From: Maribellus luteus | GTDB taxonomy: Bacteria; Bacteroidota; Bacteroidia; Bacteroidales; Prolixibacteraceae | Reading direction: 5' to 3' | Assembly: GCF_003576475.1 (NCBI RefSeq) | Contig: NZ_QWGR01000006.1 | Coordinates: forward strand, 1-64,000 | Length of the DNA stretch: 64,000 bases | Shown here: positions 26,006 through 34,235 of the stretch, piece by piece | Layout: each line of letters starts with the position of its first letter | Position numbering within the stretch: the stretch's first letter is position 1 | Notes under the pieces: model-generated | Database searches by the model: none | What the model saw: only the letters and a program-made list of their open reading frames with translations | What the model was told of the DNA's origin: nothing | Position numbers and translations under genes: made by a program

Positions 26006-27643
26006 ATGCCAAAAGGAATTTTTAATGTACCGGTTGCCAAAAACGAGCCGGTTTTGAGTTATGCTCCCGGATCGCCGGAGCGAAAAGAGTTGCAGGCAAA
26101 ATTAGCCGAATTGCGTGCACAGGAAATTGATCAGCCCATGATTATCGGAGGAAAAGAAGTTTATACCGATCGTAAGGTTCGGATGTCTCCTCCGCACGAT
26201 ATTAAGCACACGCTGGGGTATTTCAACCAGGGAGATGCTTCGCATGTGGAGATGGCGATTGATGCGGCTTTGGTTGCACGTGAGAAATGGGCGAACATGT
26301 CGTGGCAGCACCGTGCTTCTATTTTTCTGAAAGCAGCCGATCTTCTTGCAGGTCCTTACCGTGCAAAAATCAATGCGGCCACTATGCTGGGGCAATCAAA
26401 AAATGCTTTTCAGGCCGAGATTGACGCCGCTTGTGAATTGGCCGATTTCTTCCGCTTTGGGGTACAGGTAATGACTGATATCTACAAAATTCAGCCGGAA
26501 TCTGCCAAGGGAATGTGGAACTACAACGAATACCGTCCGCTCGAAGGATTTGTATATGCTTTAACACCTTTCAATTTTACGTCGATTGCCGGTAACCTTC
26601 CGGCAGCACCTGCATTGATGGGGAACGTAGTTGTTTGGAAAGCTTCAAAAACAGCCGTTTATTCAGCAGGGGTAATCATGGAGATTTTCCAGGAAGCCGG
26701 TTTGCCGGATGGAGTTATCAACCTGGTTTTTGCTTCAGGTCCTGCTGTGGCAGATATCGTTCTTACGCATCCTGATTTTGCCGGAATTCATTTTACCGGT
26801 TCAACGGGAGTTTTCCAAAGCATCTGGAAAAAGATTGGCGAGAACATTTACAAATACAAAACTTACCCAAGAATTGTAGGGGAAACCGGCGGAAAAGATT
26901 TCATTTTTGCTGATAATACCGTCAACAAACGGGCACTTGCCATTGCCATGTTACGGGGGGCTTTCGAGTACCAGGGGCAAAAATGCTCTGCTGCTTCGCG
27001 CGTTTATGTTCCTGAAAGTATCTGGCCCGAAGTAAAAGAAATTTTCGGTGCCGAGCTGGCTACCGTTAAAATGGGACCTCCGGAAGACTTTACCAACTTT
27101 GTTAACGCGGTAATCGACGAAGATTCTTTTGACAAACTAAAAAGTTTTATCGATGGCGCGCGTGAAGACAAAGATGCGGAAGTGATTTTTGGCGGAAACT
27201 GCGACAAATCAGTAGGTTACTTTATCGAACCAACGGTAATTCTTGCTAAAAAGCCGGATTATATTACGATGCAGGAAGAGTTGTTCGGTCCGGTGCTGAC
27301 CGTTTACGTTTATGACGACGAAAAACTGGATGAAACTCTGGACATCCTGGACAAAACATCGATCTATGCCTTGACCGGTGCTGTAATGTCGCAAGACCGT
27401 TACAACATCGAGAAGATCACGAAACGCCTCGAAAATGCTGCCGGTAACTTCTATATCAACGATAAGCCAACAGGAGCCGTGGTTGGACAACAGCCATTTG
27501 GCGGAGCACGTGGTTCGGGTACCGACGACAAAGCCGGTTCGATCTTTAACCTCCTTCGCTGGACCTCTATCCGTACCATCAAGGAAACCTTTGTTCCACC
27601 GGTAGAATATACCTATCCGAATTTTCAACAGGATAACGAATAA
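26006..27643 (+). CDS. pruA: L-glutamate gamma-semialdehyde dehydrogenase
   Basis: Oxidises pyrroline-5-carboxylate/glutamate semialdehyde to glutamate with NAD+, the second step of proline catabolism. At 545 residues it is a stand-alone enzyme of the type found in Bacteroidota and eukaryotes, not fused to proline dehydrogenase. The catalytic Cys327 lies in EYQGQKCSAASR and Glu293 in GETGGKD. The N-terminal IGGKEVYT and the C-terminal INDKPTGAVVGQQPFGGARGSGTDDKAG are diagnostic of the P5CDH subfamily. The gene is monocistronic with its own promoter box and terminator. No proline dehydrogenase gene is in the window. Confidence 0.97.
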   Translation: MPKGIFNVPVAKNEPVLSYAPGSPERKELQAKLAELRAQEIDQPMIIGGKEVYTDRKVRMSPPHDIKHTLGYFNQGDASHVEMAIDAALVAREKWANMSWQHRASIFLKAADLLAGPYRAKINAATMLGQSKNAFQAEIDAACELADFFRFGVQVMTDIYKIQPESAKGMWNYNEYRPLEGFVYALTPFNFTSIAGNLPAAPALMGNVVVWKASKTAVYSAGVIMEIFQEAGLPDGVINLVFASGPAVADIVLTHPDFAGIHFTGSTGVFQSIWKKIGENIYKYKTYPRIVGETGGKDFIFADNTVNKRALAIAMLRGAFEYQGQKCSAASRVYVPESIWPEVKEIFGAELATVKMGPPEDFTNFVNAVIDEDSFDKLKSFIDGAREDKDAEVIFGGNCDKSVGYFIEPTVILAKKPDYITMQEELFGPVLTVYVYDDEKLDETLDILDKTSIYALTGAVMSQDRYNIEKITKRLENAAGNFYINDKPTGAVVGQQPFGGARGSGTDDKAGSIFNLLRWTSIRTIKETFVPPVEYTYPNFQQDNE

Positions 27644-27668
27644 AACATACCAACTTTAAGTTGTTCAT

Positions 27669-27704
27669 AAAGAGGAATCGAATTATTCGCTTCCTCTTTT
27701 TTTT
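27669..27704 (+). terminator. Intrinsic terminator after pruA
   Basis: AAGAGGAATCGAA / TTCGCTTCCTCTT, a stem of about 13 bp with one mismatch and a short AT loop, followed by eight T. Confidence 0.85.
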
Positions 27705-27745
27705 GAGCCAAACGATCCTTATTTTTGTGCATCAATTTGTTATAA

Positions 27746-28051
27746 ATGATCAGGGAACTGTTACAGTCGGGGGCTTCTAAAATTTTGGGCAATAAGTATT
27801 TAATTGCTTCGGTTGTCTTCTTGGTATGGATTCTTTTCTTCGACGAAAACAGTATCACGCGTCATTTAAAAGACCGGCGGCAGCTGAGCGAACTGGTTCA
27901 GCAAAAAGAGTATTACGAAGAGCGGATTGCAGCCGATAAGCGAAAATACGAGGAGCTTCACAAAGGAAAAGCTGAACTGGAAAAATTTGCCAGGGAGCAG
28001 TATTACATGTCCAAACCCGACGAAGATGTTTTCATAATTGTGGAAGAATAG
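27746..28051 (+). CDS. Septum formation initiator (DivIC/FtsB-like)
   Basis: A small bitopic protein of 101 residues: short cytoplasmic N-terminus, one membrane helix (about 18-33, YLIASVVFLVWILFF), then a coiled coil (about 45-85) rich in Glu, Lys and Leu, ending in the family motif FAREQYYMSKPDEDVFII. This layout and motif identify the DivIC/FtsB family, which bridges FtsL and FtsQ in the divisome. In Bacteroidota this gene is often near enolase or other housekeeping genes; here it lies between pruA and yqgE. Its start is the first ATG after the pruA terminator. Confidence 0.9.
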   Translation: MIRELLQSGASKILGNKYLIASVVFLVWILFFDENSITRHLKDRRQLSELVQQKEYYEERIAADKRKYEELHKGKAELEKFAREQYYMSKPDEDVFIIVEE

Positions 28052-28136
28052 AACATTTTTGGGGCCTGCCTGTTTCTACTCAGTAAGAATAATCAACTAT
28101 TTGATGCATAGTAATATTTTCTTATATTGCTGTTAA

Positions 28137-28727
28137 ATGGCTAGTAATCTCGACATATTCAAAATTAAAACGAACAACGTTGCACCACAAAAAGGGCGTA
28201 TTCTGATTGCTGAACCTTTTTTGTCGGGCAACTATTTTAACCGCTCGGTGGTATTGCTGGTAACGTACAGCGAAAAAGGGGCAGTGGGTTTTATTTTGAA
28301 TAAAATGGTCGAGTTCCCGATCAACGAAGCGTTTCCCGATTTCCCAGATTTTGATACCCAGGTATACCTGGGCGGGCCGGTGGCTACCGATTCCATTTAT
28401 TTTATTCACAAGCTGGGCGACCGCATACCCGGAAGTATCCATGTGATGGGGAACCTTTACTGGGGGGGAGATTTTGAGGTTATAAAACGGGAAATACGCT
28501 TGGGTACCATTGATTCTTCCGAGATACGTTTCTTCCTGGGCTATTCGGGTTGGGATGCCGGGCAGCTGGAAGAAGAACTAAAAGATGACTCGTGGCTGGT
28601 GACCGATGTCGATCAGGAGTCGGTGATGGGAGAGATGGATCCCAATTCCTGGTTCCGCTTTGTAAAAAGGGCGGGAGCCCGCTATTCGGTCTGGAAAAAC
28701 TTTCCGGAAAATCCTTCGATGAATTAA
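28137..28727 (+). CDS. YqgE/AlgH family protein
   Basis: A 196-residue cytoplasmic protein of the UPF0301 (YqgE/AlgH) family. Characteristic segments are GRILIAEPFLSGNYFNRSVVLLVTYSEKGAVGFILNK near the N-terminus, VYLGGPVATDSIYFIH, and the later FFLGYSGWDAGQLEEEL. Members occur widely but their molecular function is not settled; in Pseudomonas AlgH was first linked to alginate regulation. It follows the DivIC-like gene after 85 bp on the same strand and converges with the groES operon, from which a terminator separates it. Confidence 0.95.
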   Translation: MASNLDIFKIKTNNVAPQKGRILIAEPFLSGNYFNRSVVLLVTYSEKGAVGFILNKMVEFPINEAFPDFPDFDTQVYLGGPVATDSIYFIHKLGDRIPGSIHVMGNLYWGGDFEVIKREIRLGTIDSSEIRFFLGYSGWDAGQLEEELKDDSWLVTDVDQESVMGEMDPNSWFRFVKRAGARYSVWKNFPENPSMN

Positions 28728-28752
28728 TTTCTGAAAGCTTTCAATTTGATCC

Positions 28753-28787
28753 AATAAAAAAGCCGCTCCCGGTAAAGGAACGACTTT
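28753..28787 (-). terminator. Intrinsic terminator of the thioredoxin-groES operon
   Basis: On the minus strand AAGTCGTTCC / GGGAGCGGCTT forms a 10-bp stem with two G-U pairs, followed by six T. Read on the plus strand two pairs are lost, so it mainly serves the minus-strand operon. Confidence 0.7.
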
Positions 28788-28842
28788 GTATGTCGATATC
28801 TGAAAAATGTTTTGGCAGATTTTGTAAAATCCTGAATTCAGC

Positions 28843-29130
28843 TTAAATCGATTCGGTAACTACAACTTTCGACAGGATTTCGGAATACGGCAACAACAGG
28901 AATTTTTTTCCGTTGAAGTCGATTTCGGTACCTGCATACCTTTTGTAAAGAACCTCGTCACCAGGTGCTATCTCTGCATTTTCGATGTTACTGATTGCGA
29001 CAACCTTCGCAACTTCCTGTTTTTCTTTGGCAGAGTCGGGAATAATAATCCCTGAAGCGGTTGTTTGTTCTGATTTGTCTTCAGTGAGTTCCAACAACAC
29101 ATTCTGGTTAATGGGCTGTAATTCTTTCAT
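28843..29130 (-). CDS. groES: GroES-type co-chaperonin, not adjacent to groEL
   Basis: A 95-residue GroES-fold protein: QPINQNVLLELTE, the mobile-loop region TTASGIIIPDSAKEKQE, GDEVLYKRYAGTEIDFNGKKFLLLPYSEIL. Canonical GroES begins PLxDRVLV; here the conserved DR is replaced by NQN. The gene is not next to groEL. It is the last gene of a minus-strand operon after a thioredoxin lipoprotein (30 bp upstream) and a thioredoxin-glutaredoxin fusion. It may be a divergent second co-chaperonin with the main groESL pair elsewhere, but the rest of the genome is needed to say so. Confidence 0.9.
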   Translation of the reverse strand: MKELQPINQNVLLELTEDKSEQTTASGIIIPDSAKEKQEVAKVVAISNIENAEIAPGDEVLYKRYAGTEIDFNGKKFLLLPYSEILSKVVVTESI

Positions 29131-29160
29131 TTTACACGTGATTTTAAAAATTATACCGTT

Positions 29161-29667
29161 TTAATTATTCGCCAAAAGCAATTTATCGATGTTTTGTGCA
29201 AACATCTTCTTTGTGTCTTCTTTGGTGCGCGCAATGCCCGAAGTCATGGTTGGTTTGCCGCTCATCGGGATGTAAAGAAAAGCCGGAATTCCTTTCACGC
29301 CAAAAACAGCAGCCAGTTCGCGCTCTACCTGTGTATCAATTTTGTAAATGTGAACTTTCCCGTTGTAATCTTTGGCAATTTCTTCCAGGATTGGGGCAGC
29401 TGTGCGGCACGGGCCACACCAGTCGGCATAAAAATCAATAAGTGCCGGCTTGTCACCCTTGTATTTCCATTCCTGCGGCGATGCTTCATAATCCCATACT
29501 TTTTCCAGGAACATGGCTTTGGTAAGTTTTACACTGCCTCCTTCTTCTGCAGCTGCAATAACAGCAGACTTTTCTCCGTCGTTTTTATTTTCCGATTTTG
29601 CCTGGCAATTGCTAAATCCCAACAAGATTCCACCGGCAATAACAATGCTTAAAAGTGCTTTTTTCAT
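29161..29667 (-). CDS. Thioredoxin-domain lipoprotein
   Basis: A 168-residue exported thioredoxin. The signal peptide ends in a lipobox-like GFSNC (Cys21), followed by a charged linker (about 22-60) and a thioredoxin domain with the canonical active site WCGPC (FYADWCGPCRTAAPILEE), cis-proline in KGIPAFLYIP. A membrane-anchored, periplasmic redox role is expected. It lies 11 bp after the thioredoxin-glutaredoxin fusion gene and 30 bp before groES, all on the minus strand. A TrxP- or TlpA-like function is possible, but the domain looks like plain thioredoxin. Confidence 0.92.
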   Translation of the reverse strand: MKKALLSIVIAGGILLGFSNCQAKSENKNDGEKSAVIAAAEEGGSVKLTKAMFLEKVWDYEASPQEWKYKGDKPALIDFYADWCGPCRTAAPILEEIAKDYNGKVHIYKIDTQVERELAAVFGVKGIPAFLYIPMSGKPTMTSGIARTKEDTKKMFAQNIDKLLLANN

Positions 29668-29678
29668 CTTATTTATAT

Positions 29679-30257
29679 TTAATTTATTTCGAGTAAATTG
29701 TTAATTGTTGCTTTGTCAAATCCTACCACCATCCGGCCGTTTATTTCGGTTTGCGGCACTCCCTGCTGTCCGCTTTTTTTCATCATTTCGGTGGCTGCTT
29801 TTTCATCTGCCGCTACGTTTATTTCGCGGTAAGCAATGCCATGTTCCTGAAAATGCCTTTTCACCGCTGTGCACCAACTACAGGTAGGAGTGGTGTAAAC
29901 TAGTACGTTTTTACGCGCTTTCGAAGTTACATTTTCTTTTGAAACCGCGCCTGCCTGCACCGCCAGGTTTTTATATTGTTCCGGGGTTTGACACCCCCTG
30001 ACAATGTTTTTCAGCTTCCCTTTTTCGAAACATAAAAGGGAAGGAACACCTGTTACCTCATATTCGAGGTGAATGTCGCGAACATGATTCACATCAGCCG
30101 AACAAAGAACTTTTTGGATGGGCTCCGGGGTGAGTTCGCTAAGGTTTTTATACGCGCAATCACTTTGCTCCGAGCCTTTTCTATACAACAAAAGCCACAC
30201 ACTTTCGTTCTTTGCCAGTTCATCTTTTAACGATTGAAAAGAGTCAATTTCTTTCAT
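29679..30257 (-). CDS. Thioredoxin-like / glutaredoxin fusion protein
   Basis: A 192-residue cytoplasmic protein with two thioredoxin-fold domains. The N-terminal one (1-105) keeps the cis-proline loop (TGVPSLLCF) but has only one cysteine, Cys34, where the CxxC should be. The C-terminal domain (115-192) is glutaredoxin/NrdH-like with CSWC at 126-129 and the GVPQTEINGRMVVGFD loop. It is the first gene of the operon with the thioredoxin lipoprotein and groES. A TATATTTG box at 30262-30269 on the minus strand fits a -7 element but is only 4 bp from the ATG, so either the mRNA is nearly leaderless or the match is accidental. Confidence 0.88.
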   Translation of the reverse strand: MKEIDSFQSLKDELAKNESVWLLLYRKGSEQSDCAYKNLSELTPEPIQKVLCSADVNHVRDIHLEYEVTGVPSLLCFEKGKLKNIVRGCQTPEQYKNLAVQAGAVSKENVTSKARKNVLVYTTPTCSWCTAVKRHFQEHGIAYREINVAADEKAATEMMKKSGQQGVPQTEINGRMVVGFDKATINNLLEIN

Positions 30258-30425
30258 TTGACAAATATATGTAAATATTTAGATGTGTGCATAACAATTG
30301 TTGTGCCATAGTCTGAGCAGCACTTTTACCTGCCAAAATGATAAATAAGCAGATTTTTTTTTCAGATGACGCAACCTTTTGGTCAGAATTTAAATCTTGG
30401 TGATGAGAATTAAAATTAAACAGTG

Positions 30426-31130
30426 ATGAAAAAAGTAGTATTTGGGTTATTGATCGCGATGAGCTTTACGCTCGTATCGTGTCTCGATGATGATGACGGA
30501 TATTCATTGGGGAATTATTGGATAGGTTTTGGGATTTTACAGGAGGAAGATGGGACTTCCGTTTTTGCCATGGATGATGACACTAAACTAAAACCCATAG
30601 GTTGGGATCATCATTCGGGATGGAATGATGATTTTACGCCTGGGTCGCGGGTTTGGATCAACTATACCGTACTGGGGGATGATAAAGACGAAGACGGAAA
30701 GATCTCTACTTATTTTGTAAGAGTGAACGAAGTACGCAAGATTTTGAAAAAAGGAATTTTGGATCTGACTCCTGAAAATGCTGATAGTATCGGGAATGAT
30801 CCGATTATCGTGCAGGATGTTTGGATGACAGACAGTTTGCTGAATTTCCAGTTAAAATACTGGGGATACCACAAAGTTCATTTTCTGAACCTTGTTAATA
30901 ATCCTGACAATACGTCTTCGGAAGAAGGGACAGTGAAACTTGAATTGCGTCATAATGCCAACGGCGACGCAGAGTCTTACCCGTATTCGGCATTCGTGTC
31001 GTTTAGTTTGAACCAATTGCGTGTGGAAGGCATGGATTCCATTAAAGTGGAAATTACATCCACTGACTATGAAGATGTAGACCACACTTATAAAAAGGTG
31101 TTCAACTATTCGGATCTCGAGTTGCCATAG
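30426..31130 (+). CDS. NigD-like lipoprotein
   Basis: A 234-residue lipoprotein typical of Bacteroidota. I start it at the ATG at 30426; a GTG lies one codon earlier. The signal peptide MKKVVFGLLIAMSFTLVSC ends in an excellent lipobox, followed by an acidic stretch (LDDDD), as in surface-exposed lipoproteins. The NigD domain shows as two beta-rich halves: GSRVWINYTVLGDDKDEDGK and the C-terminal DSIKVEITSTD. The function of the family is not known; some members lie in loci of surface glycan use. A terminator follows, so it is a single-gene unit. Confidence 0.85.
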   Translation: MKKVVFGLLIAMSFTLVSCLDDDDGYSLGNYWIGFGILQEEDGTSVFAMDDDTKLKPIGWDHHSGWNDDFTPGSRVWINYTVLGDDKDEDGKISTYFVRVNEVRKILKKGILDLTPENADSIGNDPIIVQDVWMTDSLLNFQLKYWGYHKVHFLNLVNNPDNTSSEEGTVKLELRHNANGDAESYPYSAFVSFSLNQLRVEGMDSIKVEITSTDYEDVDHTYKKVFNYSDLELP

Positions 31131-31166
31131 CCATAAAAACAATTAAACATTCGATTAGAATCAGGG

Positions 31167-31196
31167 AAGAGGTATCGTGAGGTACCTCTTTTTTTG
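31167..31196 (+). terminator. Intrinsic terminator after the NigD-like gene
   Basis: A perfect 8-bp stem AAGAGGTA / TACCTCTT with an 8-nt loop and a following run of T. Confidence 0.88.
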
Positions 31197-31218
31197 TTGA
31201 TAATGATGGCAGTAATCA

Positions 31219-31249
31219 TTGTTAAGCTGCCTGTATTTTATTTAATTTG
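31219..31249 (+). promoter_or_regulatory. Possible promoter of the S9 peptidase gene
   Basis: TTG (31219-31221) and TTAATTTG (31242-31249) are 20 bp apart and resemble the -33/-7 boxes, with one mismatch in the -7 box. It supports a start of the gene at 31271 rather than 31247. Confidence 0.35.
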
Positions 31250-31270
31250 AAACTTCATTTCGAAATAAAT

Positions 31271-33358
31271 ATGATGAGAACTATCGCAACAATTTTTATG
31301 CTGACGGTACTTTTGTACAGTTGCCAGCAAAAACAACAGGTAAAGGAAACAACAAAAAACTACGTTCCTGAAACCCCTGTCCTTGAGTCCGACAAAATGA
31401 CACCGGAAGTATTGTGGTCGTTTGGCCGGTTGGGAGGTGCACAGGTTTCGCCCGACGGGAAAACAGTGCTTTACACGGTTACTTATTACAACATTGATGA
31501 GAACAAATCTTACCGGGATGTTTATACTGTTCCGGTGTCGGGCGGTGAGGCAACAAACATTACCAACTCGGTGGGGAACGAATCGAACGTTGTTTGGCGG
31601 CCCGACGGGAAGAAGATCGGATATCTATCCGGTGCTTCGGGCAGTGTGCAAATGTGGGAAATGAATCCCGACGGAAGCAGTGCCAAACAGATCTCGGATA
31701 TTGAAGGTGGCATTTTCGGATTTCAGTATTCACCCGACCAGGCTAAAATTTACTACCTGAAAAGCGTAAAGCTCGATCCGAGCGTTCAGGACCTTTTCCC
31801 CGATCTGCCAAAAGCCAATGCACGAATTGAAAACGATATTATGTATCGTCACTGGGATACCTGGCACGATTATACCTACCAGCACATTTTTGTGGCCGAC
31901 TATTCAGGAAAGATCCGCGAAGGAAAAGACATTATGGAAGGCGAGCGTTTTGATGCGCCAATGAAGCCTTTTGGCGGTACCGAACAAGTAGTTTGGAGCA
32001 CCGACAGCAAAACCATCGCTTACACCTGTAAGAAGAAGGTGGGAAAAGAATACGCACTTTCAACCAACTCTGATATTTATTTGTACAATACCGAAACCGG
32101 GAAAACCATCAATTTCACTTCAGGAATGATGGGTTACGACCAGAACCCGGTGTTTTCGCCCGATGGCAAATACATGGCCTGGGAAAGCATGGAGCGCGAC
32201 GGCTACGAGGCCGACAAAGTGCGGCTGTTTGTGGCCGAGCTTGAAACGGGCGAGAAAAAAGACTATTCCGAACATTTTGATCAGAATGCAGCTGGCTTGA
32301 ATTGGAGTGCCGACAGCAAATCCATTTATTTTATCAGCGATATTCATGCTACCGAAGAAATTCACCGGCTTGATTTGGCAGATGGTTCGATTGCACGCTT
32401 AACAAATGGTGTGCACGATTACCACAGCGCAACGCCGGTAGGAGATAAGCTTTTGGCTGAAAAAGTTTCGATGTCGCAACCGGCAGAACTTTATTTGGTT
32501 GACCCGCTAACGGGTAAAGATGAAGCCCTGACAACGGTTAATAAAGGCATCTTGGATCAGCTGACCATGGGTAAAGTAGAAAAGCGCTGGATGGAAACCA
32601 CCGACGGAAAACAAATGGCCGTTTGGGTGATTTACCCGCCGCATTTCGACCCGGCAAAAAAATACCCGACTTTGCTTTACAACCAGGGCGGTCCGCAGGG
32701 GACGGTAAGCCAGTTTTGGTCGTACCGCTGGAATTTCCAGATGATGGCGGCCAACGATTACATTATTGTAGCGCCCAACCGCAGAGGATTACCCGGTTTT
32801 GGTCAGGAATGGAACGAGCAGATTTCAAAAGATTATGGCGGCCAGAATATTGAGGACTTGCTGACAGCTATCGACGTAATGGCCCAAGAGCCTTATGTGG
32901 ATGAAGCACACCTGGGAGCGGTTGGGGCCAGTTACGGAGGTTTCTCTGTAATGTACCTGGCCGGTCATCACCAGGGGCGTTTTAAAGCTTTTATTGCACA
33001 CGACGGTATTTTTAACTTCGAGCACATGTACACCTCCACCGAAGAAATGTGGTTTGTAAACTGGGACTACGGCGGTGCTTACTGGGACAAAACCAATGCA
33101 GCCGCTCAGCGTTCGTACTCTTTCTCGCCTCACAAATATGTTCAAAACTGGGATACTCCGATCCTGATCGTTCAGGGTGAAAAAGATTACCGCGTTCCGG
33201 CCGAGCAGGGAATGGCGGCATTTAATGCTGCCGTGTTGCGCGGCGTGCCTGCACAAATGCTGTATTTGCCCGAAGAAAACCACTGGGTACTGCAACCACA
33301 GAACGGAATTCTGTGGCAACGCGTTTTCTTTAACTGGCTGGATAAGTATCTGAAATAA
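31271..33358 (+). CDS. S9-family prolyl oligopeptidase-type peptidase (lipoprotein)
   Basis: An exported serine peptidase of 695 residues. The start is taken at the ATG at 31271, giving the lipoprotein signal MMRTIATIFMLTVLLYSC; an earlier ATG only adds residues before it. A WD40/PD40-like beta-propeller covers about residues 45-430 (repeated SPDGK-type turns). The C-terminal alpha/beta-hydrolase domain holds the triad: Ser554 in GASYGGFS, Asp639 in QGEKDYRVP and His671 in ENHWVLQP. Such enzymes release dipeptides or cut after Pro/Ala in peptides taken up from outside. It is followed by a terminator and converges with the GH16 gene. Confidence 0.95.
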   Translation: MMRTIATIFMLTVLLYSCQQKQQVKETTKNYVPETPVLESDKMTPEVLWSFGRLGGAQVSPDGKTVLYTVTYYNIDENKSYRDVYTVPVSGGEATNITNSVGNESNVVWRPDGKKIGYLSGASGSVQMWEMNPDGSSAKQISDIEGGIFGFQYSPDQAKIYYLKSVKLDPSVQDLFPDLPKANARIENDIMYRHWDTWHDYTYQHIFVADYSGKIREGKDIMEGERFDAPMKPFGGTEQVVWSTDSKTIAYTCKKKVGKEYALSTNSDIYLYNTETGKTINFTSGMMGYDQNPVFSPDGKYMAWESMERDGYEADKVRLFVAELETGEKKDYSEHFDQNAAGLNWSADSKSIYFISDIHATEEIHRLDLADGSIARLTNGVHDYHSATPVGDKLLAEKVSMSQPAELYLVDPLTGKDEALTTVNKGILDQLTMGKVEKRWMETTDGKQMAVWVIYPPHFDPAKKYPTLLYNQGGPQGTVSQFWSYRWNFQMMAANDYIIVAPNRRGLPGFGQEWNEQISKDYGGQNIEDLLTAIDVMAQEPYVDEAHLGAVGASYGGFSVMYLAGHHQGRFKAFIAHDGIFNFEHMYTSTEEMWFVNWDYGGAYWDKTNAAAQRSYSFSPHKYVQNWDTPILIVQGEKDYRVPAEQGMAAFNAAVLRGVPAQMLYLPEENHWVLQPQNGILWQRVFFNWLDKYLK

Positions 33359-33379
33359 ACAATTTCACAGCATAAAGAG

Positions 33380-33412
33380 AATCGTCATCTGTAAAAGGGT
33401 GGCGATTTTTTT
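33380..33412 (+). terminator. Intrinsic terminator after the S9 peptidase
   Basis: AATCGTCATC / GGTGGCGATT pair along 10 bp with two G-U pairs, followed by TTTTTATT. It overlaps the end of the converging GH16 gene by two bases. Confidence 0.7.
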
Positions 33413-34235
33413 ATTGGTACACTTTTACCCAATCCACGATCATGCTCACCGGCAGGTCTTCGGGGGTGATTTCGCCCACCCAGGAACCGCCAAGCTGCTG
33501 GTCGATCAGGATGTAAAAGGGTTGATCGTAGGGCCACTGAGTGGAATCAACATCCGCAACCCGCGGATAGGTGAAGGTATTTTCCCCGTTCAATAAAAAC
33601 TCGAGTCTGTCGGGATACCATGCCAGCCCGAACACGTTAAAAGCAGCCGTGTCGATTTCAGCGGTGCCGTAATGCGGCGGATTGTCTTTCTGCCCAAGCT
33701 CGAGCGTGTAATACGAATGCGTGGTCTGGTATATTTTTGTATCGTAATTCAGGTGTTCCATTATGTCGATCTCTCCGTTTCGCGGATAATTACCGTATTT
33801 CTTTTGTTCGGCCAGCATCCACATGGCAGGCCAGGCACCACGGGCATTTTCCAGCTTGGCACATATTTCAATTTTTCCGTACTGAAAAGCAAATTTTCCC
33901 TTGGTGTAGATACCTCCGGTTAAATAAGGCCGGGGATCGCTGATGGTGTCCGTATTCTGAATGCCGTTCAAGTAAATACACCCGTTTTTGAAAGAATAGC
34001 AAGCCGGATCATCCGACATATGTTTTCCCCAGTCGGCATTGTTGGGGACTATTTTTGTCCATTTCTGCGTATCAAGTTCGGCCGCGTTAAAGTCATCTTC
34101 CCAAACCAATTCCCATTCTTGGTCACTACGGTCGGCATTCTGTATAAAAATGTACAGGTTTTCGACGGTATACGGCTTTTTTTGAATACAGGAAGTGAAG
34201 AGAAGTAAGAACAGGAAGACTGGAAATAATTTCAT
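33411..34235 (-). CDS. Glycoside hydrolase family 16 lipoprotein
   Basis: A 274-residue endo-glycanase of family GH16. The lipoprotein signal MKLFPVFLFLLLFTSC is followed by the jelly-roll domain. The active-site motif ExDxxE reads GEIDIME, with Glu155 (nucleophile), Asp157 and Glu160 (acid/base). WELVWEDDFN and WPAMWML are other conserved segments. Laminarinase (beta-1,3-glucanase) is the most frequent activity for this type, but agarase or carrageenase-type members cannot be excluded by eye. The gene overlaps the M14 peptidase gene by 4 bp, so the two are translationally coupled even though their substrates differ. Confidence 0.93.
   Translation of the reverse strand: MKLFPVFLFLLLFTSCIQKKPYTVENLYIFIQNADRSDQEWELVWEDDFNAAELDTQKWTKIVPNNADWGKHMSDDPACYSFKNGCIYLNGIQNTDTISDPRPYLTGGIYTKGKFAFQYGKIEICAKLENARGAWPAMWMLAEQKKYGNYPRNGEIDIMEHLNYDTKIYQTTHSYYTLELGQKDNPPHYGTAEIDTAAFNVFGLAWYPDRLEFLLNGENTFTYPRVADVDSTQWPYDQPFYILIDQQLGGSWVGEITPEDLPVSMIVDWVKVYQ

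Noticed and set aside
31247-31270. Upstream start for the S9 peptidase
   Set aside because: It overlaps the probable promoter and places eight non-signal residues before a perfect lipoprotein signal.
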